NCBI RefSeq assembly: GCF_900101875.1 | Contig: NZ_FNAI01000012.1 | Span: 124,001 to 188,000 of the forward strand | Length of the DNA: 64,000 bases | Direction: 5' to 3' | From: Mucilaginibacter pineti | GTDB lineage: Bacteria; Bacteroidota; Bacteroidia; Sphingobacteriales; Sphingobacteriaceae | In this document: positions 25,479 to 34,820 of the stretch, in pieces | Position numbering within the stretch: position 1 is the first letter of the stretch | How the letters are laid out: the number at the start of each line of letters is the position of its first letter | The notes under the pieces: generated by a model | The model's database searches: none | What the model was told of the DNA's origin: nothing | What the model saw: the letters and a program-made list of their open reading frames with translations, nothing else | Position numbers and translations under genes: made by a program

Positions 25479-26507
25479 TTATAGTTTGGTGGATGTAAAC
25501 GTGCCTGCATTAACATCAAGCACTATTTTATAGGTACCGGTAGCAGGAACGGTTATATCACCCCCACCCTGGGTAAGGGCATCTGTTGATCCGCCAAGGT
25601 TTACGTCCCATGCATGATCATACCTGAATTTCATGGCCAAACCCGGACCGGCAGTAAGCGCAAGCGTTACACTCCATGTTTTTGAAGTTTGGCTGTAGGT
25701 CATATCGGTATCGGTGTTCCAGCCGCCGGGGGTACCATTACCAACAATTCCCCAAACGTGCGGTGTAGCCGTGTAGGTGAGTGTATTTAAATCTACATGC
25801 AAAGCATAATAACCTGGGGCTGGTACTTTTAGGTTACCACCAGAAGTACTTAGTTTACCCGCACCGGCATCACCATAAGCCCCTGCAAAATCACTGGCTT
25901 TGGTAGGCGTGATCTTAAACTCAAGTGTTCCGCCTGCTGCAAAGCCAATAAAGCCGTCATAAACACCATCACTATTTGGCGATTTTAAGCTGTCGGCACT
26001 TGCCGGACTCCAGCCCTGGTAATCACCGGGTACATATACGTAGCTTACCGCTTTAAATGGTTTGGTTGTTAAAACCAATACATTTGAATAGGTAGGAGCA
26101 AGGTTGGCTGCTGCGGTTGATTTTACACGAACTTCAACATCAGTATTAACATCAAAGGATAGTTTTAAGCCTAATAAAACATCGTTTAAGCTCCCTACAG
26201 TAAAGCTTTTGGTTACTGTACTTACGGCAACTTCTTTTGGCGATGCAAAGTTATTTCCCTTAACATCCATTTGCAGGGTATAACTGATTGGGGCCGCATA
26301 GCCCGATACATTTGTGGCTTGCCAGTTAAATGTAACGGCTGCATCGGCTGCTGTTGGTTTTGTTAAAACGGGGGTTAAGTTATTGGCCGATAAGGTACCA
26401 ACCTTGCCAACGTTTGTTACAACCTTTGTCTGATCCTTTTTACAGGACGACAGCAATAACAGACCTACGCCCGTAACTGCTAATATAATGGTTAAAAGCT
26501 TTTTCAT
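25479..26507 (-). CDS. SusE-like outer-membrane glycan-binding lipoprotein
   Basis: A 342-residue lipoprotein (lipobox LLSSC, C22). The N-terminal ~110 residues form an Ig-like SusE domain (LTPVLTKPTAADAAVTFNWQ, SYTLQMDVKGNNF). Two similar beta domains follow, each with a YVPGDYQGWSPA or WGIVGNGTPGGWN core, GFIGFAAGGTLEFKIT and AMKFRYDHAWDVNLGG. These resemble starch-binding SusE/SusF modules. It is the last gene of the susCDE operon and likely helps bind an alpha-glucan or similar glycan at the cell surface. The binding substrate is inferred from family resemblance only. Confidence 0.88.
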   Translation of the reverse strand: MKKLLTIILAVTGVGLLLLSSCKKDQTKVVTNVGKVGTLSANNLTPVLTKPTAADAAVTFNWQATNVSGYAAPISYTLQMDVKGNNFASPKEVAVSTVTKSFTVGSLNDVLLGLKLSFDVNTDVEVRVKSTAAANLAPTYSNVLVLTTKPFKAVSYVYVPGDYQGWSPASADSLKSPNSDGVYDGFIGFAAGGTLEFKITPTKASDFAGAYGDAGAGKLSTSGGNLKVPAPGYYALHVDLNTLTYTATPHVWGIVGNGTPGGWNTDTDMTYSQTSKTWSVTLALTAGPGLAMKFRYDHAWDVNLGGSTDALTQGGGDITVPATGTYKIVLDVNAGTFTSTKL

Positions 26508-26585
26508 TTTTTATTAATCAATTTTAATAATGTGTCTTTTTCTATATAAATAAACCGCAGGGTAGCCAGCTGCCCTGCAGCATAA

Positions 26586-28187
26586 TTAATTTTTTGAGTA
26601 ACCAGGATTTTGAACCAGGGTTGGATTGTTAACAATGTCAGTTGATGGGATAGGCATCAGGTTAAAGTTATCAGCAACGCTTATACCATCTTTAACACCA
26701 CCTTTCCAGGCCCAGATGTAGCTGTCGCCAGTGAATTTACCAAAGCGGATAAGATCTGTTCTGCGGTGCATTTCAAATAAAAACTCGCGGCCTCTTTCGT
26801 CCAATATAAAATTGAGGTTTAAGTCTGCCGCTTTGATATTGCCAGTTGTGCTGCCATCATAAGCCCTTGTGCGTACTTTGTTAACATAAGTTAAAGCAGT
26901 ACCCAAATCGCCGCCTGAACCGCCGCGTAACACTGCCTCTGCATAAATTAAATAAGCATCAGCTAAACGGAACATTGGGAAATCGGTATCAGGGAAGTTG
27001 CCGGATGGGTCTGAACCTACTTTGCCGTCAGATGTTACGTTTCTGAATTTTTGAATGGCATAACCATCGCCAAAAGCGTACTCATCATTGATCTCCAGGT
27101 TTTGGCCATCGGTAAAAAATACAGCTCTTTTATCGGTATTGCCACTGTTATCGGTAAACAAGCTAACATATTGCTTAGTGGTGCGGAAACCGGCCCAGCC
27201 GCCATTTATACCAAAATCTGCAGGTACCATTTTACCGCCAACGGGTGCATGTACCAGGTAGGTCATACCGCCGTAGCTTTGTGTATGCAGGCCATCAAAT
27301 GTAATTGGGAAAATGATCTCGTTTGAGTTGTTATTATCTGCCAGGAACAGGTTTTTAAAGTGGGGCTCGAGTGAATAACCTGCGCTTAATACCTTGTTTA
27401 CATATTTAATGGCATCGCTGCTTCTGTCTGTACCTGTGTATACTTTTGCGTTGATGTATAATTTAGCAAGCAGCATATAGGCAGCAGCTTTATCAACACG
27501 GCCGTATTCAAATTTCGGGGCGCCTAAGTCACCATCGATAGCTTGTAGTTCGCTTTCGATATATTTAAAAATGTCGGCGCGTGATTTTTGTTTAGGGAAA
27601 AACACTTCAACTTTATCAGTTTCGGTTATAAATGGTACCGAACCAAAAAGGTCAATAGCATGCCAGTAAGTAAGCGCTCTTAAAAAGCGAGCCTCGGCAC
27701 GGAATTGTTTTGCCTGGGTTAAGTTATCGCCGGTGATGCCATTGCTGGCTAATTTATCATCGGTTGTTTGGCGTAAAAACTCATTATCCAAACTAATTAT
27801 GTAAAAAATACGGTTGTACATGGCTGTAATGAACTCATTTTGTGAGTTCCAATTCATGTTGTGCAGGTTGTGGATGGTTCCGTCATTCCAAACAATGGCG
27901 GCTTCATCAGTTGTTAATTCCTGCATGTTAAAGTACTCACGCAGGTAGTTCGAAAAACCTTCGTCAATACCAGAAATATCCGGTTTACCAGCAGGCCCCT
28001 GCTGACCGCTCAGTGCAAATGACGAGTACAGTTTAGCTAATATGGGCTTGTAGTTGGCAAAGTTCTTGTAAGCGTCTGCAGTAATAATGGCGTTTTTAGG
28101 TGTCAGGTCCTTTTTACAGGAAGTAACACTAACCGATATACCTATCACTATGATAGTTAGCAGGTATATTAAACTTCTTTTTGTCAT
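26586..28187 (-). CDS. SusD/RagB family outer-membrane lipoprotein
   Basis: A 533-residue SusD-type lipoprotein that covers the SusC barrel and helps capture substrate. The signal ends in VTSC (C24). Characteristic blocks are AEARFLRALTYWHAIDLFGSVPFI, LLAKLYINAKVYTG, FRLADAYLIYAEAVLRGG, VNKVRTRAY and ERGREFLFEMHRRTDLIRFGKF. The gene is 18 bp from susC upstream and 78 bp from the susE-like gene downstream, so the three form one operon. Confidence 0.95.
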   Translation of the reverse strand: MTKRSLIYLLTIIVIGISVSVTSCKKDLTPKNAIITADAYKNFANYKPILAKLYSSFALSGQQGPAGKPDISGIDEGFSNYLREYFNMQELTTDEAAIVWNDGTIHNLHNMNWNSQNEFITAMYNRIFYIISLDNEFLRQTTDDKLASNGITGDNLTQAKQFRAEARFLRALTYWHAIDLFGSVPFITETDKVEVFFPKQKSRADIFKYIESELQAIDGDLGAPKFEYGRVDKAAAYMLLAKLYINAKVYTGTDRSSDAIKYVNKVLSAGYSLEPHFKNLFLADNNNSNEIIFPITFDGLHTQSYGGMTYLVHAPVGGKMVPADFGINGGWAGFRTTKQYVSLFTDNSGNTDKRAVFFTDGQNLEINDEYAFGDGYAIQKFRNVTSDGKVGSDPSGNFPDTDFPMFRLADAYLIYAEAVLRGGSGGDLGTALTYVNKVRTRAYDGSTTGNIKAADLNLNFILDERGREFLFEMHRRTDLIRFGKFTGDSYIWAWKGGVKDGISVADNFNLMPIPSTDIVNNPTLVQNPGYSKN

Positions 28188-28205
28188 AATTAAAATATTT
28201 TATAG

Positions 28206-31148
28206 TTAAAATCCCAGGTTTAATCCAAGTGAATAAATCCTCGGACGTGGATAAAAATTATTGTCGATGCCGCTGCCTTCCGGATCAAGGCCAGTATAAT
28301 TGGTTATTACAAATACGTTTTGAACATTAAATGATGCCCTTAAAGTATATGGTCCGCCTGTTTTTCCGAAAGTATATCCCAGGGTTGCATTATCCATACG
28401 AAGGAACGATGAGTTCTCTACATAATAATCTGAGTATAACTGGTACTGCGTAAAGTTGGTTTTTAATACGCTTGATGGCAGGTTAACTAAATATTTAGAG
28501 AATTTTAAACCAACATAGGCGGCATTAGCTGCGGCTTGCGCATTGTAAGTATAGTTACCCAAGCTTGCCCTTGCGCTAAAACCAAGGTTCCATCTCTTGT
28601 AGTTCACGTTTGAGTTAAGGCCCATAAACACCTTTGGATCTGTTTGTTTGTACAGATATTTGTCGTCGGTGGTAGTGCCGTTGTTGTTCCTGTCAACATA
28701 TACACCTTCAAGCGGTATGCCGTTGTTATATACTTGCTGGTATACAAAAAATGCTCCTGGGTTTTGGCCTGCCTGCCATTGCTGTATGGTATTACCCACG
28801 CCGCCAGGTATAGCGCCTGTAGCTATCTTTTGGTTAGGGTCGCCGGTTAAAGAGATATTGGTGATAGTTCTTTTATTAAGCGACACATTGTAGCCGATAT
28901 TCCAGTTAAGATCTTTTGAAGCTATAGCAGCAATGTTGGCATTAAATTCCAAGCCTTTGGTGGTAAGGTTACCCACATTAACGTATAGGTAATTGCTTAG
29001 GTTGGTTCCTGCAGCAATAGGTGCGTTAAGGAGCAGATCCTTTGTTTTTTTGTTGTAAACATCAATGCTACCGGTTAAACGACCATTAAAGAAGCCGTAA
29101 TCTAAACCAAGATTGGTTGTAGCTGTTGATTCCCATTTAAGGTTAACGTTATAGCTATCGGCACGCAGGGTGTTAACAAAGCTACTGCCAAATTGGTATT
29201 GGGCCGATACGTTACTTGGGTCATACACCGCGAGGTATGGGAAATAGCTGGTTGGAAGATCCTGCTGCCCGGTGATACCGTAACTTGCCCTGATCTTTAA
29301 ATCAGAAAGTACATCCACGCTCTTTAAAAAAGATTCTTCTTTGGCGCGCCATGCAAACGCAACCGACGGGAAGTAACCGTTTCTGTATTTTTCAGAGAAA
29401 CGTGATGAACGATCGTCCCTGATGCTGGCAGTTAACAAATATTTATCATCAAAGGAGAAATTTGCACGGGCAAAAGGCGATTCGATGTAATACTGGCCAA
29501 AAGTTGGATCAACCAATGAATTTACAGGAGTTACTTTATCGCCTGTTTTTTCCTGGAAATTTTTTACGTAGGTATTATAGTATTGGTAGGAGTAACCAGC
29601 CTGTATATCGAAGTGGCTTTTTATATCCTTAAAGTCCTTGCTGTATTTCAGGTAATAATCGGTGTTGTAGGTATAGTTTTGGTTATAATAAGATGTATAC
29701 GAGCCTTTTTGTGCAAATTTAGATGCAGCAGTAGCCGGGATAAGATTAGAGCCTTCGCCATTTGACAAATCGCCGCCGAAAGTTGCATTAGCTTGCAATT
29801 CCTTTAAAAACGGGAATATATAGGTTAAGCTTAAAGTTCCAATTCCGCGGGTGCTTTTACCCACCGCATTTTGCTCGTTTAGTAAACCAACAGGGTTACG
29901 CGGGGCAAGTGTGTTGGGGTTTCCACTATCAAGCCATTCAAAATAACCACCGAATTTTGTTTTATCATTAGAGTAAACAGATTGGGTAGGATCAAAGCTA
30001 ACAGCCGAACCAATAACATCTGCAGCAAAATGACTTTCAGTATGTGCCCCTTTTAAGGTCAGGTCAACTTTAAGGTCGCCGTCCAAAAAGTCATGGTTGA
30101 TATTGAACGTGGCTGTTGTTCTCTTCAGATTGTCTGTTTTAACAATACCATCCTGGTTTAAGAAACCAACCGACAAGCGATAGGGGATACCTTTAATACC
30201 GCCGGTAACGCTGATGTTATTATCATACGTATAAGCTTTACGGTAAATAAGGCTTTGCCAGTCGGTATTTGCTTTACCTAATAAGGCAACATGATCCGGG
30301 CTGTAAGTTTGTACCGCAGTTCTGAACTGATCGGCGTTTAATACGCTTACTTCTTTAGTGATCTCAGAAAGTGAGCTTAACGAGTTAAAGTTAACGCTCA
30401 GTTTACCGCTTTTACCTTTTTTGGTAGTAATGATGATTACACCATTTGATGCGCGTGAACCGTAAATAGCGGTTGCTGATGCATCTTTCAGGATGTTAAA
30501 CGACTCAATATCATTTGGGTTGATAAGACTTAAAGGATTGGCTACACCGCTAATGGCGGTATTACTTAACGGTATACCATCAATAACAATAAGCGGATCA
30601 TTACTGGCGCTTAGTGATGCGCCACCACGGATGCGGATGGTGCTACCTGAACCCGGTGCACCGCTGTTTGAGGTGATCTGCACACCGGCCACTTTACCGG
30701 TTATCAATTGCTCTGGTGTAGTAATGGGGCCCTGGTTAAAATCTTTAGCAGTTACAGATACAACTGAACCGGTAAGGTCTTTTTTCCGTTGGGTACCGTA
30801 ACCCACAACCACAACCTCGTTAAGATTTTGATTGTCGGGTTTCAGGCCGAAGTTTAGCTCATTTACCCCGCTGCTTACACTAACCGCTTTCTTTATGGGC
30901 GTATAGCCTACAAATTTTGCAGTTACGGTAACGTTCCCGGTCTTTACGCCAGAAATGGTGTAGTTACCGTTTAAATCAGTGGTGGAGCCCATTGTAGTAC
31001 CATCAATACTAACAGAAGCGCCGGGTAGGGGCTGATTTGTTTCGTCTAATACCTTACCTTTGATGCTTCCTGTTTGGGCAAATGCCATTACTGACATCAT
31101 TAGAAAGGCACAAAGAAGAACGTACTTTTTTGAGTAATTTTTTCTCAT
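28206..31148 (-). CDS. SusC/RagA family TonB-dependent outer-membrane receptor
   Basis: A 980-residue TonB-linked importer for glycans or other nutrients. The signal peptide ends AFAQ. A carboxypeptidase-regulatory-like domain follows (GSIKGKVLDETNQPLPGASV), then the SusC signature GYGTQRKKDLTGSV and the plug domain (GKVAGVQITSNSGAPGSG, SATAIYGSRASNGVIIITTKKG). The rest is a beta-barrel ending in an aromatic (LGLNLGF). It starts the susCDE operon. A hairpin followed by a T run lies about 30 bases before the ATG and might attenuate expression. No anti-sigma or hybrid regulator gene adjoins it. Confidence 0.96.
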   Translation of the reverse strand: MRKNYSKKYVLLCAFLMMSVMAFAQTGSIKGKVLDETNQPLPGASVSIDGTTMGSTTDLNGNYTISGVKTGNVTVTAKFVGYTPIKKAVSVSSGVNELNFGLKPDNQNLNEVVVVGYGTQRKKDLTGSVVSVTAKDFNQGPITTPEQLITGKVAGVQITSNSGAPGSGSTIRIRGGASLSASNDPLIVIDGIPLSNTAISGVANPLSLINPNDIESFNILKDASATAIYGSRASNGVIIITTKKGKSGKLSVNFNSLSSLSEITKEVSVLNADQFRTAVQTYSPDHVALLGKANTDWQSLIYRKAYTYDNNISVTGGIKGIPYRLSVGFLNQDGIVKTDNLKRTTATFNINHDFLDGDLKVDLTLKGAHTESHFAADVIGSAVSFDPTQSVYSNDKTKFGGYFEWLDSGNPNTLAPRNPVGLLNEQNAVGKSTRGIGTLSLTYIFPFLKELQANATFGGDLSNGEGSNLIPATAASKFAQKGSYTSYYNQNYTYNTDYYLKYSKDFKDIKSHFDIQAGYSYQYYNTYVKNFQEKTGDKVTPVNSLVDPTFGQYYIESPFARANFSFDDKYLLTASIRDDRSSRFSEKYRNGYFPSVAFAWRAKEESFLKSVDVLSDLKIRASYGITGQQDLPTSYFPYLAVYDPSNVSAQYQFGSSFVNTLRADSYNVNLKWESTATTNLGLDYGFFNGRLTGSIDVYNKKTKDLLLNAPIAAGTNLSNYLYVNVGNLTTKGLEFNANIAAIASKDLNWNIGYNVSLNKRTITNISLTGDPNQKIATGAIPGGVGNTIQQWQAGQNPGAFFVYQQVYNNGIPLEGVYVDRNNNGTTTDDKYLYKQTDPKVFMGLNSNVNYKRWNLGFSARASLGNYTYNAQAAANAAYVGLKFSKYLVNLPSSVLKTNFTQYQLYSDYYVENSSFLRMDNATLGYTFGKTGGPYTLRASFNVQNVFVITNYTGLDPEGSGIDNNFYPRPRIYSLGLNLGF

Positions 31149-31167
31149 TTACTTATTGGTTTGTGTG

Positions 31168-31190
31168 AATAAAAAAGGCAATTTTTTGCC
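31168..31190 (-). terminator. Hairpin-T-run in the susC leader
   Basis: On the minus strand GGCAA, loop AAAA, TTGCC, then TTTTTTATTC. The stem has five pairs. It lies 28 bases upstream of the susC ATG and has no upstream gene to terminate, so an attenuator or the end of a small RNA are possible readings. Confidence 0.4.
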
Positions 31191-31446
31191 GGCTTTAATT
31201 GGTCTTATATTTTTGCTGAAACAGCATGTGCCTAATTTACATTTAGAAATTATAAAAGCAAATTTTATATAAAAGATAATTTTGACCGAATTAATTAAGG
31301 TTGTATTAACTTATACGAAATTGGTTTGGAGAAAGTTTTTTTAACAATTTATACATATTTTCACTATAAATTTGCAAATTGACAAAGATTTGTAATAAGC
31401 AAAGTGTCTGTTTTACACAATTCGTAATTTTCCTAATACGTAACGG

Positions 31447-31470
31447 ATTTCCGGGAACGTTCCCGGAAAT
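31447..31470. promoter_or_regulatory. 24-base perfect palindrome, candidate operator
   Basis: Perfect dyad centred on AACGTT, core CCGGGAACGTTCCCGG, extended by ATTT and AAAT on the sides. A central CpG is typical of LacI-family operators. It ends 24 bases before the esterase ATG, a natural site for repression. Confidence 0.55.
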
Positions 31471-31494
31471 TAACTGTTTATTGAACAATTAATA

Positions 31495-32628
31495 ATGAGA
31501 AAAAAAAATATTTTCTGCGCGTTTTTGCTTTTTGGCCAAAGTTTTTTTGTTTTTTCACAGGTGAAAATCATCTTTAAAACACGCAAAATTGCAGCTCCAA
31601 AACAGCCCTCCGGACACCTGTTTTTGGCGGGTACTTTTAATGGCTGGAACCCGGCCGATAGCACCTGGCAATTGCAGCCCGACGGGGCAGGCAGCTACCT
31701 GCTTATGAAGGACATGCCCAAGGGTATCAGCACCTACAAAATAACCCGTGGCAGCTGGAACACAGTAGAGTGTACCTCAACTGGTAAAGGTGTTGATAAC
31801 CGTACACTAAGCCTCCTTCATGATACCACCGTAACCCTATCTGTAGATGGCTGGCAGGATAGTTTTGCAGCCGTCGAAAAGAAGCATACGGCAACGACGC
31901 AGGTGCATATCATTAACGATAAGTTCGAGATGCCGCAGCTGGGCAGGCAGCGCAGGGTTTGGATCTGTTTGCCCGCAGGTTATGAATCATCGAAAAAACG
32001 CTACCCGGTAATTTACATGCACGACGGCCAAAACCTGTTTGATGAATACACCAGCGGCTACGGCGAGTGGGGGATTGATGAGTTCATGGAAAAGCTATCG
32101 CCCCAAGAACAATGTATAGTGGTAGGTATTGATCATGGCGGCGATTATCGCATAAGTGAATATGACCCCTATGATTCCAATTATGGCAAGGGCCGGGGAG
32201 ATGATTATATTCAATTCTTAATAAAAAACCTGAAACCTTATATCGATGCGCATTATCATACCAAAACAGATGCCGCGCACACCGCTATTGCGGGCAGTTC
32301 AATGGGGGGCTTGATTTCGATGTACGCCGTGCTAAAATATCCAAAGGTATTTGGTAACGCCGGAGTATTTTCGCCGGCATTTTGGATAGCGCCCGATATT
32401 TACCAATTAGCTAAACAGCAGGCAATTACCAATAAAACCCGTTTTTACTTCGTTTGCGGCAGTGCCGAGGGCGAATATATGGTTACCTATATGCAAAAGA
32501 TGGCCGATATTGTCCGCCAAAAAGGTGTGAGCACAAAAAACTCGCCCGTTGTAATCATAAAAGATGCCAGCCATAATGAAAAACAATGGAACGGCGATTT
32601 TCCTGATTTTTACAATTGGCTATTCTGA
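31495..32628 (+). CDS. Secreted alpha/beta-hydrolase esterase (EsterD/Fes-like) with E-set N-terminal domain
   Basis: A 377-residue secreted enzyme (signal peptide MRKKNIFCAFLLFGQSFFVF, then SQ). Residues ~23-120 form an E-set/CBM48-like domain (HLFLAGTFNGWNPADSTWQL), the kind that contacts alpha-glucans in starch enzymes. Residues ~130-377 are an esterase D-type alpha/beta hydrolase: VWICLPAGYESSKKRYPVIY, MHDGQNLFDE, nucleophile S269 in GSSMGG, His H360 in DASHNE. Its position divergent from susCDE suggests that it acts on the same substrate, for example by removing acyl groups from a glycan. That is inference. Confidence 0.85.
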   Translation: MRKKNIFCAFLLFGQSFFVFSQVKIIFKTRKIAAPKQPSGHLFLAGTFNGWNPADSTWQLQPDGAGSYLLMKDMPKGISTYKITRGSWNTVECTSTGKGVDNRTLSLLHDTTVTLSVDGWQDSFAAVEKKHTATTQVHIINDKFEMPQLGRQRRVWICLPAGYESSKKRYPVIYMHDGQNLFDEYTSGYGEWGIDEFMEKLSPQEQCIVVGIDHGGDYRISEYDPYDSNYGKGRGDDYIQFLIKNLKPYIDAHYHTKTDAAHTAIAGSSMGGLISMYAVLKYPKVFGNAGVFSPAFWIAPDIYQLAKQQAITNKTRFYFVCGSAEGEYMVTYMQKMADIVRQKGVSTKNSPVVIIKDASHNEKQWNGDFPDFYNWLF

Positions 32629-32779
32629 GGTCTGAGTTCGGGGATGTGAGTTCGGAGTTCTGGGGCTGGTGCAGGTCGTCAAACGTAAAATTAAAATCTT
32701 ATTAAACATGGTATAGGCAAATGTTTAGTATTTTACGACTTTTGGCGCAGAACTCAGAACCCGCACCCCAGAACTCAGC
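32625..32779. repeat. Word-repeat inverted repeat (GAGTTCTGGGG-type)
   Basis: Copies of TCTGAGTTCGGGG, GTGAGTTCGG and AGTTCTGGGG (32627-32665) face GCAGAACTCAGAACC and CACCCCAGAACTCAGC (32746-32779). The left arm starts at the esterase stop codon and the right arm touches the recQ ATG, so it fills the gap between the genes. Confidence 0.7.
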
Positions 32780-34672
32780 ATGACTATAGAGGGAATATTA
32801 AAACAGTATTGGAAACACGATAGCTTCAGGCCAATGCAGGCCGAGATCATTAAATCCGTTCTGTTGGGTCATGATACATTGGCATTGCTGCCTACGGGCG
32901 GGGGTAAATCTGTTTGTTTCCAGGTGCCCGCGCTGGCTAAGGAAGGGATTTGTATAGTAATATCGCCCCTTATTGCGTTAATGAAAGATCAGGTTGAAAA
33001 CCTGAAAGAGAAAGGCATCAATGCGGTGGCCATAGTATCGGGCATGGGTAGGCGGGAGATTGACCTGGCGCTGGATAACTGTATTTATGGCACCGTAAAG
33101 TTCCTGTATCTATCGCCCGAGCGTTTATTGAGCGAGCTGGTACGCGAGCGTATCAAGTACATGAAAGTGAACCTTATAGCTATTGATGAGGCGCACTGTA
33201 TCTCGCAATGGGGTTATGATTTTCGTCCGCCATACCTGCATATTGCCGATCTGCGGGAGTTGCATCCCGAGGTGCCCGTTTTAGCCCTCACCGCCACCGC
33301 CACGGCCGAGGTTAAGGAAGATATTCAGCAAAAGCTTCAGTTTAAAAACGGTGTTGTTTACCAGCAAAGTTTCGAGCGCCGCAACATCAGCTATGTAGTG
33401 CAATATGCCGAAAACAAATTTCGCCGGATGCTGGACATCGCACGCGGGGTAAAGGGCAGCGGTATAGTATATGTACGCAGCCGTAAGGACGCCTCCGAAA
33501 TTGCCAAATATTACAACGAGAACGGCATCCGGGCCGATTATTATCATGCTGGGCTGCCTATGGATATTCGTGCCGAACGGCAGGAAAGCTGGAAAAATAA
33601 CCGCACGCAGGTAATTGTTGCCACCAATGCTTTTGGAATGGGGATAGACAAGCCCGACGTTAGGTTTGTGATTCACAAGGATATGCCCGAAAGCCTGGAG
33701 GCCTATTACCAGGAAGCCGGCAGAGGAGGTCGCGATGAAAACAAAGCATACGGTATTTTGCTGTATACCCCGGCCGACAGGCTCAGGCAGGAAAAGATGT
33801 TTGAGCTGAATTTCCCATCGGTAGATGAGATTAAGCATATTTATCATTGCCTGGCTAACTACTACCAACTGGCCTACGATGCAGGCGAAGGCTTGAGCTT
33901 TGATCTCGATCTGGCTGATTTTTGCAGCAGGTTTAAGGTAGATGCTATAAAAACGCTCAATGCACTCAAGTTTTTGGAGAAGGACGAATACCTGTCGTTC
34001 AACGAAAGTGTGTTTTTGCCATCGCGTTTCAGGTTTGAGGTAGTTAACGAGGTGCTGTATAATTTCCAGATCCAGAATGCCGGTTGGGACCCATTTATTA
34101 AAACCTTGCTTCGCTCATACGGTGGTTCGTTTGAAAATTATGTACGTATTAAGGAGTACGACCTTTCACGCCGTACAAACCTGAACGTTCAGCAGGTGGT
34201 GGATGGATTGCTGCAACTGCAGGAATTTGGCCTTATCAGCTATATGCAGCAAACAGACCAGCCGCAGGTTACTTATTTAAAGGCAAGACAACACCCCAGT
34301 CGCCTGTTTATCAACAAAAAATATATTGAAGAACGTAAGGAAACCTACCGCATAAAAATGGAGGCCGTTTTTGCCTATGCTATCCACAAAAAATGCCGCA
34401 GTCAAATGTTGCTGGCTTATTTCGACGAGCCCAACGCTCGTAAATGCGGCATTTGTGATATCTGTCTGGAAGAAAAACGACAGAAAAACGCCGATGAGAT
34501 CTTCGATAATATCACCAACGAGATTGTGCAGCTGCTCTCGATATCAACCCCCGATATTGGCGTGCTGGTAACTGGCATCAACATCGGTACCGAAAAAGAT
34601 AAAATGGAAACCATCCGCCTGCTGCTTGATGCCGGGAAAATAAAAACGGACGGCGAGAAGTATTACCTATAG
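32780..34672 (+). CDS. recQ: RecQ-type ATP-dependent DNA helicase
   Basis: A 630-residue 3'-5' DNA helicase in recombination and replication repair. Walker A is TGGGKS (39-44), followed by motif DEAHCISQWGYDFRP and the motif VI region EAGRGGRDE. The zinc-binding RQC module is present (CRSQMLLAYFDE, CGICDIC). After it a winged-helix region ends the protein; I see no clear HRDC domain, so this is a short RecQ as often seen in Bacteroidota. It lies 151 bp after the esterase gene, separated by an inverted word-repeat that could end the esterase transcript. Confidence 0.94.
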   Translation: MTIEGILKQYWKHDSFRPMQAEIIKSVLLGHDTLALLPTGGGKSVCFQVPALAKEGICIVISPLIALMKDQVENLKEKGINAVAIVSGMGRREIDLALDNCIYGTVKFLYLSPERLLSELVRERIKYMKVNLIAIDEAHCISQWGYDFRPPYLHIADLRELHPEVPVLALTATATAEVKEDIQQKLQFKNGVVYQQSFERRNISYVVQYAENKFRRMLDIARGVKGSGIVYVRSRKDASEIAKYYNENGIRADYYHAGLPMDIRAERQESWKNNRTQVIVATNAFGMGIDKPDVRFVIHKDMPESLEAYYQEAGRGGRDENKAYGILLYTPADRLRQEKMFELNFPSVDEIKHIYHCLANYYQLAYDAGEGLSFDLDLADFCSRFKVDAIKTLNALKFLEKDEYLSFNESVFLPSRFRFEVVNEVLYNFQIQNAGWDPFIKTLLRSYGGSFENYVRIKEYDLSRRTNLNVQQVVDGLLQLQEFGLISYMQQTDQPQVTYLKARQHPSRLFINKKYIEERKETYRIKMEAVFAYAIHKKCRSQMLLAYFDEPNARKCGICDICLEEKRQKNADEIFDNITNEIVQLLSISTPDIGVLVTGINIGTEKDKMETIRLLLDAGKIKTDGEKYYL

Positions 34673-34750
34673 GTCATTAGGTCATTGAGTCATTATTTTA
34701 TTGAGATAGTATATTTGTGAGAATAACGTTTTTATATACTTTTATTCTTT

Positions 34751-34796
34751 ATAACTGCAAAATAAGTTATAAAACTTAAAATTTAGTTGTATAACT
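34751..34796. promoter_or_regulatory. Candidate BlaI operator dyads
   Basis: ATAACT...AAGTTATAAAACTT (34751-34777) and AGTTGTATAACT (34785-34796) are linked inverted repeats built on the half-site AGTTAT/ATAACT. The second overlaps the -33 region, which fits autorepression by the BlaI-type gene downstream. Confidence 0.55.
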
Positions 34797-34817
34797 GAAA
34801 ATTAAGTTTTAGATTTG
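34787..34817 (+). promoter_or_regulatory. Promoter of blaI-like gene
   Basis: TTG (34787-34789), 20-base spacer, TAGATTTG (34810-34817). The ATG is only three bases after the -7 box, predicting a leaderless mRNA. Confidence 0.6.
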
Positions 34818-34820
34818 ATT

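Larger units (their letters stand above)
31149..31494. other. Divergent intergenic region, susC / esterase
   Basis: This 346-base region holds the control elements of both divergent genes: the susC leader hairpin near 31180, an AT-rich middle, and the 24-base palindrome at 31447-31470. I see no convincing TAnnTTTG box for susC, and no gene. Confidence 0.5.

Noticed and set aside
31470..31664. Minus-strand open frame overlapping the esterase start
   Set aside because: It runs antisense to a clear signal peptide and E-set domain, and its codon pattern is that of a shadow frame.
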